A stretch of DNA of 15,250 bases from Oscillospiraceae bacterium (GTDB taxonomy: Bacteria > Bacillota > Clostridia > Oscillospirales > Oscillospiraceae): the NCBI GenBank assembly GCA_016297855.1, contig JAEDFW010000037.1:1-15250 (forward strand), given 5' to 3'. This document shows positions 1-6,281 of the stretch, in pieces. Below the pieces are notes generated by a model. That model saw nothing but the letters and a program-made list of their open reading frames with translations. It did no database searches and was not told the DNA's origin. The number at the start of each line of letters is the position of its first letter. Position 1 is the first letter of the stretch. Made by a program: the position numbers and the translations under genes.

Positions 1-36
1 GGAAACGTTGTTCTTGCGGGAATACGGTACTAACAT
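1..36 (-). CDS. Hsp20-type small heat-shock protein, N-terminal fragment
   Basis: Only the first 12 codons are in the window; the gene runs off the left edge on the minus strand. The readable start is MLVPYSRKNNVS, preceded by a strong AGGAGG ribosome binding site (45-50) eight bases before the ATG. Short N-termini of this style (ML-P-x-R-x-N) are seen in clostridial Hsp20/alpha-crystallin proteins, ATP-independent chaperones that hold unfolding cytoplasmic proteins. The main support is context: a consensus CIRCE operator lies about 125 bases upstream, overlapping the likely transcription start, which is the usual arrangement for HrcA-repressed heat-shock genes. The identity is an inference, because 12 residues cannot prove a family; another CIRCE-controlled chaperone gene remains possible. 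Confidence 0.5.
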   Translation of the reverse strand, partial: MLVPYSRKNNVS

Positions 37-159
37 TGTAATGACCTCCTCAAAATTCTGACTGTGGGCGGCTCCCTTGCCGCTCATCTTCTTTACGGGT
101 ATCACTATACTGCCCGGATGTGAACAAAAATACCTGTTTTGATGAACGGATTGTTAATT

Positions 160-186
160 TTAGCACTCTGTCGCAATGAGTGCTAA
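160..186. promoter_or_regulatory. CIRCE operator (HrcA binding site)
   Basis: The sequence is TTAGCACTC, nine spacer bases, then GAGTGCTAA. It matches the CIRCE consensus inverted repeat at all 18 arm positions with the canonical 9-base spacer. CIRCE is bound by the repressor HrcA, which is released on heat shock. The element overlaps the -10 and presumed start of the minus-strand promoter, so it most likely controls the heat-shock gene leaving the left edge. It sits about 10 bases upstream of the -35 of the divergent plus-strand promoter, so direct repression there is less likely. Confidence 0.95.
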
Positions 187-214
187 AATATTTTTCTGTA
201 CAAATATCTGTAAC
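185..214 (-). promoter_or_regulatory. candidate promoter of the heat-shock gene
   Basis: On the minus strand, GTTACA (209-214) and TATTTT (185-190) are separated by 18 bases. The -10 overlaps the first bases of the CIRCE, so transcription would start inside the operator. This would leave a leader of roughly 140 bases before the ATG at 36. The leader includes a small GCGGC/GCCGC hairpin at 68-83. Both hexamers are only four-of-six matches to consensus. Confidence 0.45.
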
Positions 215-225
215 GCCTGTATGAT
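197..225 (+). promoter_or_regulatory. candidate promoter of the first ABC transporter operon
   Basis: TGTACA (197-202) and TATGAT (220-225) are separated by 17 bases, upstream of the ATPase gene that starts at 292. The -10 matches consensus at five of six positions and the -35 at four. The predicted leader is about 60 bases. Confidence 0.5.
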
Positions 226-291
226 AACCTTGGAACAGAATTTAGAAACCAGCGTCTAACTGTCATCCGCACAGGTACAGGAGGTACGACT

Positions 292-1008
292 ATGCTGAAT
301 ATTGAACATCTGACAAAAACCTACGGTGACAAGAAAGCCGTGGACGATCTTTCTCTGCACATCCGCCCCGGCGAGGTCTACGGCTTCATCGGCCACAACG
401 GCGCCGGCAAGACCACTACGCTCAAATCGTGCTGCGGCATTCTGCAGTTCGACTCCGGCAGCATTCGCATCGGCGGCAAATCGATTCAGGACGATCCGCT
501 CGCCTGCAAGAAGATCCTCGCCTACATTCCCGACAATCCCGATCTGTACGAGTTTCTGCCGGGCATCAAATACCTGAATTTCGTGGCGGATGTTTACGGC
601 GTTTCGGCAGCAGACCGTGAGACGCGGATCCTGCGCTATGCAGATCTGTTTGATCTGACGGCCGATCTGGCGCAGCCGGTTTCGGCCTACTCGCACGGCA
701 TGAAGCAGAAGCTGGCCGTCATCGCTGCGCTTATCCACGAGCCGAAGCTCATCATGATGGACGAGCCGTTTGTGGGTCTTGACCCCACGGCGGCGCATCA
801 GCTCAAGACCATCATGCGCGAGCACTGCGACCGCGGCGGCGCGATCTTCTTCTCCACGCATGTGCTGGAAGTGGCGGAAAAGCTCTGCGACAAGGTCGCT
901 ATCATCAAGAACGGGCGGCTCATCGCCTCCGGCACGATGGACGAAGTGCGCGGCGATCAATCGCTGGAGGACGTGTTCCTGGAATTGGAGGGTGAGGTCA
1001 ATGCTTAA
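292..1008 (+). CDS. ABC transporter ATP-binding protein (EcsA/BcrA-like)
   Basis: This 238-residue nucleotide-binding subunit would drive the membrane protein encoded directly downstream. Walker A is GHNGAGKT (residues 34-41). The signature motif is the variant SHGMK (134-138), common in EcsA/BcrA/YxlF-type exporters. Walker B ends in LIMMDEP (153-159), the D-loop is GLDP (162-165), and the switch histidine is H190 in STH. The usual Q-loop glutamine appears to be Asp (IPDNPDLY, about 79-86). An AGGAGG site (279-284) fixes the start. The stop overlaps the start of the permease gene by 8 bases, implying translational coupling and a two-component ABC-2 type exporter. The substrate cannot be read from the sequence; a drug, peptide or membrane-stress role are all possible. 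The ATPase assignment is secure. Confidence 0.92.
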   Translation: MLNIEHLTKTYGDKKAVDDLSLHIRPGEVYGFIGHNGAGKTTTLKSCCGILQFDSGSIRIGGKSIQDDPLACKKILAYIPDNPDLYEFLPGIKYLNFVADVYGVSAADRETRILRYADLFDLTADLAQPVSAYSHGMKQKLAVIAALIHEPKLIMMDEPFVGLDPTAAHQLKTIMREHCDRGGAIFFSTHVLEVAEKLCDKVAIIKNGRLIASGTMDEVRGDQSLEDVFLELEGEVNA

Positions 1009-2605
1009 AACGCTCATCCGTGTCCAGCTTTCGGCCCAGCTGGCCGGTATGCTGAACCGGCAGCGCGGAACAGGGCAGAAAGCGCGGAAGAAAAAGAGCG
1101 CCTCCCCAGTTCTGTTTGCGCTTCTGATGCTCTACTGCGTGGCCGTTTTCGGTTTTTTATTCTTCATGCAGTTCTCACAGCTGGCTGCCGCGTTTGCACC
1201 GGCGGGACTGGGTTGGCTGTATTTTGCCATGTGCGCCATCATGGCGTTCGCCCTCATGTTCATCGGCAGCATCTTTATGGCAAAGTCGCAGCTGTTTGAA
1301 GCGCGCGACAACGAGCTTCTGCTCGCCATGCCGATCCGTCCGGGCGACATTCTTCTCAGCCGGATGCTGATTTTGCTGGTGTTCGACGTGATCTATGAGC
1401 TGGTCGTGGCCGTGCCCGCAGCGCTTGCGTGGGGCCTGAGCGCGGGCTTTACGGCAATGGGCGCCGTGGCGTTTGTGCTGATCTGCCTGACGCTGCCGCT
1501 GTTTTCGCTGGCCGTATCGTGCCTGTTCGCGTGGCTGCTGTCGCTTTTGACAGCGCGCATCCGGCGCAAATCGCTGTTTACCATGGTTTTCTCGCTGATA
1601 TTCTTCGGCGGATACATGCTCCTTTGCATGCGCATGAACCAGTATGTGATGCTGCTGGCGCAGAACGGCTCGGTCATAGCGGGCAAACTCGCCGCCATTG
1701 CGCCCATCTACTGGATGGGCAGCGCCATGGCCAGCGGAAACGTGCTGCATCTGGTGTATTCGCTGCTGGTGACCATCATCCCGTTCGTGCTGGCGTACTG
1801 GATTCTTTCGCGTGCCTTCATCCGCATCGTAACGGCCAAACGCGGCTTTGCCAGAATCCGCTATGAGCACAAGGCAATGAAGAGCACTTCGCTGGACGCA
1901 GCCATGCTGCAGCGGGAATTCCGGCGTCTGGGTTCGTGCCCGGCGTATATGATGAACTGCGGTCTTGGTCTGGTGTTTATGATCGCCGCAGCGGTGTTTT
2001 TGTTCATCAAGCGTGCAGACGTACTGGTGTTGATGAGTCAGCTCGGGCTTCCGGCCGGCACGCTCGGCGTGATCGGCACGCTGGCAGTGGGCCTGATGGC
2101 AGGCATGGCGCCATTTACCGCGCCGTCGGTTGCGCTGGAGGGTAAAACACTCTGGATCATCCGCACCATGCCGGTGCGTTCGTCGCAGGTGCTGCGCGCG
2201 AAGCTGCGCATGGGCCTGATCCTGACGCTTCCGGCCGCGCTGCTGCTGCTCGCTGCGGCGGCATTTGTGGTGAAGGATGTGCCCGTTTGTCTCTGCATGG
2301 GCCTGACAGGCGTGCTACTCACCGTTGCAACAAACGCTCTTGGCCTTGTCGAGAATCTGCGCCATCCGGGTCTTGGCTGGCTCAATGAAACACAAGCCGT
2401 CAAGCAATCCATGTCGGTGCTGTTTACGATGCTGCTCAACTGGGCGATCCTGCTGGCGATGGGACTTCTGTGGTTCCTGCTGCTCAGCGAGCATATGACG
2501 GCACAGGCATATCTGCTCGTCTGGTCGGCACTGCTGGCAGTGCTTGCCATACTGATGAGGCGCTGGATCGCAACACGCGGCGTGCGCCGCTTTGAGTCCT
2601 TATAA
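1001..2605 (+). CDS. ABC-2 type transporter permease, large duplicated form
   Basis: A 534-residue polytopic membrane protein, partner of the preceding ATPase. The start at 1001 is chosen because GGAGGG (987-992) lies eight bases before it and it overlaps the ATPase stop by 8 bases. The reading frame is open further upstream, but that part only shadows the ATPase. A basic N-terminal segment (about 19-33) precedes roughly ten to twelve hydrophobic segments, for example about 36-56, 72-94, 124-145, 152-183, 192-212, 252-270, 319-337, 352-374, 405-424, 429-449, 472-496 and 502-519. Two copies of a cytoplasmic loop motif can be seen: LLLAMPIRPGDILLSRML (106-123) and a related one containing MPVRSSQVLRAKL (390-402). 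This suggests that one chain carries both permease halves. The substrate is unknown. Confidence 0.85.
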   Translation: MLKTLIRVQLSAQLAGMLNRQRGTGQKARKKKSASPVLFALLMLYCVAVFGFLFFMQFSQLAAAFAPAGLGWLYFAMCAIMAFALMFIGSIFMAKSQLFEARDNELLLAMPIRPGDILLSRMLILLVFDVIYELVVAVPAALAWGLSAGFTAMGAVAFVLICLTLPLFSLAVSCLFAWLLSLLTARIRRKSLFTMVFSLIFFGGYMLLCMRMNQYVMLLAQNGSVIAGKLAAIAPIYWMGSAMASGNVLHLVYSLLVTIIPFVLAYWILSRAFIRIVTAKRGFARIRYEHKAMKSTSLDAAMLQREFRRLGSCPAYMMNCGLGLVFMIAAAVFLFIKRADVLVLMSQLGLPAGTLGVIGTLAVGLMAGMAPFTAPSVALEGKTLWIIRTMPVRSSQVLRAKLRMGLILTLPAALLLLAAAAFVVKDVPVCLCMGLTGVLLTVATNALGLVENLRHPGLGWLNETQAVKQSMSVLFTMLLNWAILLAMGLLWFLLLSEHMTAQAYLLVWSALLAVLAILMRRWIATRGVRRFESL

Positions 2606-2611
2606 CCGGAA

Positions 2612-2650
2612 ACGCCGCAAGCCTGACCTTCAAGGCTTGCGGCGTATTTT
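2612..2650 (+). terminator. terminator of the first ABC operon
   Basis: A 13-bp perfect stem (2612-2624 with 2633-2645, loop of 8) is followed by ATTTT. It begins seven bases after the permease stop codon. Confidence 0.85.
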
Positions 2651-2652
2651 AT

Positions 2653-2685
2653 AAACTCCGCTCGTCTGCAGGACGAGCGGAGTTT
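2653..2685 (-). terminator. second hairpin, probable terminator of the DUF2500-like gene
   Basis: A 14-bp perfect stem (2653-2666 with 2672-2685) has a TGCAG loop and lies immediately after the stop codon of the minus-strand gene ending at 2688. Read on the minus strand, the stem ends in TTT, followed by a weak T-containing tail (ATAAAAT). Read on the plus strand, the tail is GTTTA, so it may also back up the first terminator. Confidence 0.7.
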
Positions 2686-2687
2686 GT

Positions 2688-3053
2688 TTATCGGCGTTCA
2701 AAACCGAGATATCTTGTTCCCTGAAAGCTCAGCATTCCGTGATCGCCTTCGATGAGCATGCCGTACTCACTGCCCGTTACCGGCAGCTCCAGCCGGTCGC
2801 CGCTGGCGAACTGGAACGTGGCGTAGTATTTGCTGTATGCACTATGCGTCACCATATCGCCGTTGTTGTGTACATTGTTTCCCACCTGCATGCGCTTGGT
2901 CACGACGGTAGCTTCGACCGTGAGTCTTGGTGATTGGTTATTCTTGTGCTCGCGCTTTATCCCGCGCACCAGCGAGACAATGAAAACGCTGAGCACCAGC
3001 GCGAATATCAGAAAGAACAGGATTTGAAATACACCAAAACCAAACATCCCCAT
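2688..3053 (-). CDS. DUF2500-like membrane-anchored protein
   Basis: A 121-residue protein. Residues 5-30 form one strongly hydrophobic segment, followed by a basic KREHK stretch (33-37). The soluble part has the beta-rich look of the DUF2500 family: LTVEATVVTKRMQV, a serine/tyrosine-rich middle and YATFQFASGDRLELPVTGSEYGML-type strands, ending with an EGDHGMLSFQGTRYLGF-like segment. No catalytic motif is visible and the family's function is unknown. The start at 3053 follows AAGGAGG (3061-3067) by seven bases; the frame stays open upstream into the rubredoxin region, but that is a shadow. A strong terminator and a small hairpin (3078-3095) lie between it and rubredoxin, and I see no clear promoter of its own. 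Read-through from the rubredoxin transcript is possible. Confidence 0.75.
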   Translation of the reverse strand: MGMFGFGVFQILFFLIFALVLSVFIVSLVRGIKREHKNNQSPRLTVEATVVTKRMQVGNNVHNNGDMVTHSAYSKYYATFQFASGDRLELPVTGSEYGMLIEGDHGMLSFQGTRYLGFERR

Positions 3054-3100
3054 TGTTTTTCCTCCTTGTATTTCTCTGCCGGTTGGACGACCGGCGACCG

Positions 3101-3134
3101 AAAAAGTTCCCGCCTGCGTGATGCGGGCGGGAAC
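3101..3134 (-). terminator. rubredoxin terminator
   Basis: On the minus strand a 9-bp GC-rich stem (3126-3134 with 3106-3114) extends inward by about three more pairs, including one G-U pair, to a 5-base loop. It is followed directly by TTTTT (3105-3101). It starts nine bases after the rubredoxin stop codon. Confidence 0.9.
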
Positions 3135-3142
3135 CGTTTGGC

Positions 3143-3298
3143 TTATTCCTCGCTGAACGAGTCCTTGCCGACCGAGCACAGCGGGCACTCGAAGTCCTCG
3201 GGGACGTCTTCCCACTTGGTGCCGGGTGCAATGCCGCCTTCGGGATAGCCCTCTTCCTCATCGTAGGTCCAGCCGCAGATGTCGCAAACGTATTTCAT
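3143..3298 (-). CDS. rubredoxin
   Basis: A 51-residue electron carrier in which four cysteines bind one iron atom. It shows the two rubredoxin knuckles CDICGW (5-10) and CPLCSVGK (38-45), and between them the family stretch with GIAPGTKWEDVPEDF (22-36). The length fits the usual 50-54 residues. The start has an excellent site: AAGGAGG ending seven bases before the ATG. One oddity is Ser42, where the second knuckle normally has Gly after the last cysteine. Rubredoxins serve anaerobes in oxygen and peroxide detoxification, passing electrons to rubrerythrin, superoxide reductase or flavodiiron proteins; no such partner is in this window. The gene has its own promoter signal and its own terminator, so it is probably expressed as a single-gene transcript. 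Confidence 0.95.
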   Translation of the reverse strand: MKYVCDICGWTYDEEEGYPEGGIAPGTKWEDVPEDFECPLCSVGKDSFSEE

Positions 3299-3335
3299 GG
3301 TGTTTCCTCCTTCGGTGTTATTGTTATTTGCCTGT

Positions 3336-3344
3336 ATTCTAGCA
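3336..3344 (-). promoter_or_regulatory. candidate extended -10 promoter of rubredoxin
   Basis: On the minus strand TGCTAGAAT is a TGn extended -10 with a five-of-six hexamer. No good -35 is visible at 16-18 bases, which is acceptable for extended -10 promoters. The leader would be about 30 bases. Confidence 0.45.
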
Positions 3345-3373
3345 CAAAGAATTGAAAAATCATAGTGCTGCTC

Positions 3374-3402
3374 TTGCTTTTTTTTGCATGTGGAGTTATA
3401 CT
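3374..3402 (+). promoter_or_regulatory. candidate promoter of the AbrB-ABC operon
   Basis: TTGCTT (3374-3379), 17 bases, TATACT (3397-3402). The -10 lies inside the first copy of the direct repeat at 3395-3408, so an operator-binding protein would cover it. The -35 is weak. Confidence 0.4.
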
Positions 3403-3430
3403 TTGTATGAAAAGTTATACTTTATATAAC
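3395..3430 (+). repeat. operator-like direct and inverted repeats
   Basis: GTTATACTTTGTAT (3395-3408) is repeated as GTTATACTTTATAT (3414-3427), with 13 of 14 bases identical and a period of 19 bases. The second copy is also half of an inverted repeat, GTTATA-N5-TATAAC (3414-3430). The array covers the presumed -10 and start site and ends just before the ribosome binding site of the regulator gene. It is a natural autoregulatory operator for the AbrB-type protein encoded downstream; this role is inferred. Confidence 0.65.
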
Positions 3431-3443
3431 AGGGGGGTACATT

Positions 3444-3689
3444 ATGGCGCTGCAATTCCCGAAAGGCAAGTTTCTGAGCATAGTAAAGGTCGGCGAGAAG
3501 GGGCAGATTGTGATCCCCAAGGGCGCGCGGGAGCTGTTTGACATTCAGCCGGGCGACAATCTGCTGCTCATGGCCGACAAAACGCGCGGTATCGCGCTGG
3601 TGGCGGCGGATGACATTTCCGCGCCGCCGGAGCTGTTCCGGCTGGCAAGCGAGGCGAAGGAGGATGGCGATGAACATCTTGATGGTTGA
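3444..3689 (+). CDS. AbrB/MazE/SpoVT-type DNA-binding regulator
   Basis: An 81-residue protein with the swapped-hairpin AbrB fold at about residues 14-52. The typical pattern is seen in VGEKGQIVIPKGARELF (16-32), followed by DIQPGDNLLLMAD. Proteins of this family bind AT-rich operators as dimers or tetramers. There is no long C-terminal sensor domain, only about 25 extra residues rich in acidic and alanine positions. The ribosome binding site is GGGGGG (3432-3437) six bases before ATG. Its last 20 bases overlap the start of the ABC ATPase gene, so the regulator and transporter are co-expressed. In the comparable YtrABC-type operons the first gene is a GntR-family regulator; here an AbrB-type protein holds that place. 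It probably represses its own operon through the repeats at 3395-3430. Confidence 0.88.
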   Translation: MALQFPKGKFLSIVKVGEKGQIVIPKGARELFDIQPGDNLLLMADKTRGIALVAADDISAPPELFRLASEAKEDGDEHLDG

Positions 3690-4521
3690 CGGGCTCTGCA
3701 AACAGTATCCCACATTCCGCCTGCAAGACGTGTCGTTTTCGATGCAGCCCGGCACGATCATGGGCTTTATCGGCCGCAACGGCGCCGGTAAAACCACGAC
3801 GCTGAAGTCAATTCTGCATCTGGTGCATCCGGACGGCGGCAAAATTGAGATTTTCGGCATGGACATGGATACGCATGAGCGCGAGATCCGTGAGAAGATC
3901 GGCTTCGTATCGGGCGGCATCTTCTGCTATCCCAGAAAGCGGCTGCATACGCTCACTGCCGTTACGCGCAGATTCTATCCCGGCTGGGACGACGCGCGCT
4001 ACCGGCAGCTTCTCTCGCGCTTCTCGCTCGACGAGCACAAACGTGTATGCGAGCTGTCCGAGGGTATGAAGGTCAAGTATCAGTTGGCCGTGGCGATGTC
4101 GCACGGCGCGCAGCTTCTGATTCTCGATGAACCGACGTCGGGGCTGGACCCCGTCTCGCGTAACGAACTGTTGGAGCTGTTCATGACGCTGGCGGAACAA
4201 GACGGGGTATCCATTCTGTTTTCCACGCACATCACGTCCGATCTGGATGCGTGCGCAGATGCCGTGACATACATCCGTGACGGGAAAATCGTTGAAAGCT
4301 GTGAGAAAGCGGCGTTTACGGGCAAGTGGCTGCTCATCTCCGGCGAAGAAAAGCAGCTCACGCAGGCGCTTTGCGCCCATCTGACCGGCGTGTCGTGCCA
4401 CAAAGGCCGGTTTGAAGGGCTGCTGCGCGCAGAAAACCGCGCACTGGCCGCAGGCATGGTGTGCGCCCCGGCAAGTCTTGAGGCCGTGATGGTACATCTG
4501 GAACGGGAGGCGACGGCATGA
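3670..4521 (+). CDS. ABC transporter ATP-binding protein (YtrB-like)
   Basis: A 283-residue nucleotide-binding subunit. Walker A is GRNGAGKT (35-42), the signature is the variant LSEGMK (129-134), Walker B is LLILDEP (149-155), the D-loop is SGLDP (157-161), and the switch histidine is H187 in STH. The RRFYPGWDD stretch (100-108) and ELSEGMKVK are characteristic of YtrB-type ATPases found behind small regulators. The Q-loop region (FVSGGIFCY, 79-87) lacks an obvious glutamine. About 70 residues after the ATPase core form a small C-terminal extension. Start 3670 is preferred over 3664 because AAGGAGG (3657-3663) touches the earlier ATG but lies six bases from the later one. It overlaps the regulator by 20 bases and the permease by 4 (ATGA). 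Substrate unknown; related systems respond to cell-envelope antibiotics. Confidence 0.9.
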   Translation: MNILMVDGLCKQYPTFRLQDVSFSMQPGTIMGFIGRNGAGKTTTLKSILHLVHPDGGKIEIFGMDMDTHEREIREKIGFVSGGIFCYPRKRLHTLTAVTRRFYPGWDDARYRQLLSRFSLDEHKRVCELSEGMKVKYQLAVAMSHGAQLLILDEPTSGLDPVSRNELLELFMTLAEQDGVSILFSTHITSDLDACADAVTYIRDGKIVESCEKAAFTGKWLLISGEEKQLTQALCAHLTGVSCHKGRFEGLLRAENRALAAGMVCAPASLEAVMVHLEREATA

Positions 4522-5165
4522 AACAGCTAATCTATAAGGAATGGACGCTCGTGATGACTCCGGTGCCGCTCATGTTTCTGGCGCTGAGCGGTCTGCTGCT
4601 CATCCCGAGTTATCCGTATTTTGTCACGTTTTTCTACACCTCACTCGGGATCTTTCTCATGATGCAGTCCGCGCGGGAAAACAACGATCTGGCGTTCGGA
4701 ATGCTGCTGCCCGTGCCGAAGCAGGCGATGGTCACGGCGCGGTTTTCCACCGTCGTGACGCTGCAGCTTCTGCAGCTCATCGTCTGCGTACCGTTCGCGC
4801 TCATCCGGGCCAGCTACAGCCACGTCGCAAACCCCGTGGGCTTTGAGGCAAACGTGTCGTTCTTCGGCGTAGGGCTGATGCTGCTGGCGCTGTTCAATCT
4901 CACGTTTTTCCCGATGCACTACAAAAACGGCTATGATCTGGGAAAGCCGTTTTTAATCAGTGCCATCTATCAGTTTGTGTTCATCGCCGCAGCAGAGACG
5001 CTCTCGCATATCATCCCTTATCTGAGCGCCGTCTGTCAGAGCTACGCCGCGGCAGATCAGGTAAAGCAGCTGCCGCTGCTTGCGGCCGGCGCGGTAATCT
5101 ATGCTGCCGGAACATATCTCGCCTGGTGCATATCCATCCGACGCTTCGCGCGCGTCGATCTGTAA
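4518..5165 (+). CDS. ABC-2 type transporter permease
   Basis: A 215-residue membrane protein with about six hydrophobic segments (near 15-30, 35-48, 76-96, 113-131, 148-165 and 187-205). After the second segment it has the loop ARENNDLAFGMLLPVPKQAM, the same kind of D-x-x-x-x-LPV-x-K/R loop seen in the other permease of this window and typical of ABC-2 permeases. It starts in an ATGA overlap with the ATPase gene; GGGAGG (4505-4510) serves as ribosome binding site. The ATPase and this protein probably form a homodimeric ABC exporter of two ATPases and two permeases. The substrate cannot be predicted. The gene ends 12 bases before a strong terminator. Confidence 0.82.
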   Translation: MKQLIYKEWTLVMTPVPLMFLALSGLLLIPSYPYFVTFFYTSLGIFLMMQSARENNDLAFGMLLPVPKQAMVTARFSTVVTLQLLQLIVCVPFALIRASYSHVANPVGFEANVSFFGVGLMLLALFNLTFFPMHYKNGYDLGKPFLISAIYQFVFIAAAETLSHIIPYLSAVCQSYAAADQVKQLPLLAAGAVIYAAGTYLAWCISIRRFARVDL

Positions 5166-5177
5166 TCGGAAAACGCA

Positions 5178-5209
5178 GCAAAAGCCCGTGGAAATCCACG
5201 GGCTTTTGC
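5178..5209. terminator. bidirectional terminator between convergent genes
   Basis: A 14-bp perfect stem (5178-5191 with 5196-5209) has an AAAT loop; its outer part is CAAAA/TTTTG, so a run of T follows the GC core on either strand. It serves the AbrB-ABC operon on the plus strand and the sigma/anti-sigma operon on the minus strand. Confidence 0.88.
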
Positions 5210-5216
5210 ATTGTTC

Positions 5217-6281
5217 TCAGCCAAGCGGATATTCTATGCCGCCGATCCCAATGGCCGTGATCTGTGTCAGATCCAGCGCCTGCGTGCACACATGGCGCAT
5301 CTGCAGCTGCCCCTGCTCCACCGGGACGAGCTCACCGTTCGAGAAAATCCACTCGCCCGCGAACGGCGAGGGCAGTTCCGCGATCCCGGTGCGCGTGCCG
5401 TCGGCATAGGCCAGCTCCGCGCCGGAAAGCGCTTCGCTGATTGCAGTGTGCCAGCCGCCGACAAATGCATCGACCGCGCCGAAGTCCGTCTCGTCAATGC
5501 CGGCATCCGCGAGCGACGCGCAGCTTCCCACGACTTCGACATAGCCGGCGTAGACGCGCACGCCGGTCAACATCCCGCTCAGACCTGCCGATTCGATGGG
5601 CAGATCCACCGCGCACTGCAGCGCTTGCGACTGCGTGATGGGAATGGTCAGCCCGCCATAGGCGCGCGCGATCTCACCGTCTCTGCGCAGGACCAGTTCC
5701 ATCTTCAGCTCCTTGGCCGTCTCAAAATAGACGCTCGCGGCCGATACACGGACAAGCGATTGCTGTGCATCCGCATCATAGGCCACCTGCTGCACGCCGA
5801 TGGTCGCGTTCTGGTGGCCGGTGTCGACATAGCCGAAATCCCACTCGCACCAGAGCTGCTCATTTTCAATATCTGCGGCAGTCTGTGCGTCCACGCCGTT
5901 TACCAGCAGATACACCTCGCATGTGTCACCGGAGCACATGGTGCTGATGCATTCCACTTTGCTGCCTGTTTTGCTTTGCGCAGAAACAGTGCCGTCCTCA
6001 TATTCCGTCCACTCTGCAATGGTCTGCTCTGTCTGAATGCCCATATCCTGCCGCGCACTATCGCGCAGCGAGGCCGTGATGGCAATGGCGCTGACGGCTG
6101 CAAAGGCGAGCACAGCCGCCGCAATAAGCGTGCGCCGGAGTCCTTTTTTCATCGTTTTTTTCATTGTTTTTTCTTCCTTTCCGCCCTGCTGCGCAGCCAG
6201 GAGCGCGTGTATGACGCGCCGGCGGAAGGCCGGGTCGAACGATGCACGATCCATTTCTTCGTGATAATCATTCCAGTTCAT
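5217..6281 (-). CDS. membrane-anchored anti-sigma-factor-like protein
   Basis: A 354-residue protein with one membrane segment (about 51-70) after a basic stretch (KKTMKKGLRR, 41-50). The first 45 residues would be cytoplasmic (start MNWNDYHEEMDRASFDPAF), and about 280 residues would lie outside the cell. No zinc-binding HxxxCxxC motif is visible in the N-terminal part, so it is not a classic ZAS anti-sigma protein. The exterior has few cysteines and looks beta-rich, as in DUF4179-type anti-sigma partners of clostridial ECF factors; I did not confirm that family. The start at 6281 follows GGAGGAGG by six bases and overlaps the sigma gene by 14 bases. A later ATG at residue 40 also has a purine-rich site and could give a shorter form. 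Role inferred from context: it would hold the sigma factor at the membrane until an outside signal arrives. Confidence 0.7.
   Translation of the reverse strand: MNWNDYHEEMDRASFDPAFRRRVIHALLAAQQGGKEEKTMKKTMKKGLRRTLIAAAVLAFAAVSAIAITASLRDSARQDMGIQTEQTIAEWTEYEDGTVSAQSKTGSKVECISTMCSGDTCEVYLLVNGVDAQTAADIENEQLWCEWDFGYVDTGHQNATIGVQQVAYDADAQQSLVRVSAASVYFETAKELKMELVLRRDGEIARAYGGLTIPITQSQALQCAVDLPIESAGLSGMLTGVRVYAGYVEVVGSCASLADAGIDETDFGAVDAFVGGWHTAISEALSGAELAYADGTRTGIAELPSPFAGEWIFSNGELVPVEQGQLQMRHVCTQALDLTQITAIGIGGIEYPLG

Noticed and set aside
256..1017. 253-codon open frame on the minus strand
   Set aside because: It lies entirely opposite the ABC ATPase gene, which has all family motifs and a good ribosome binding site. 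The minus frame shows no domain.
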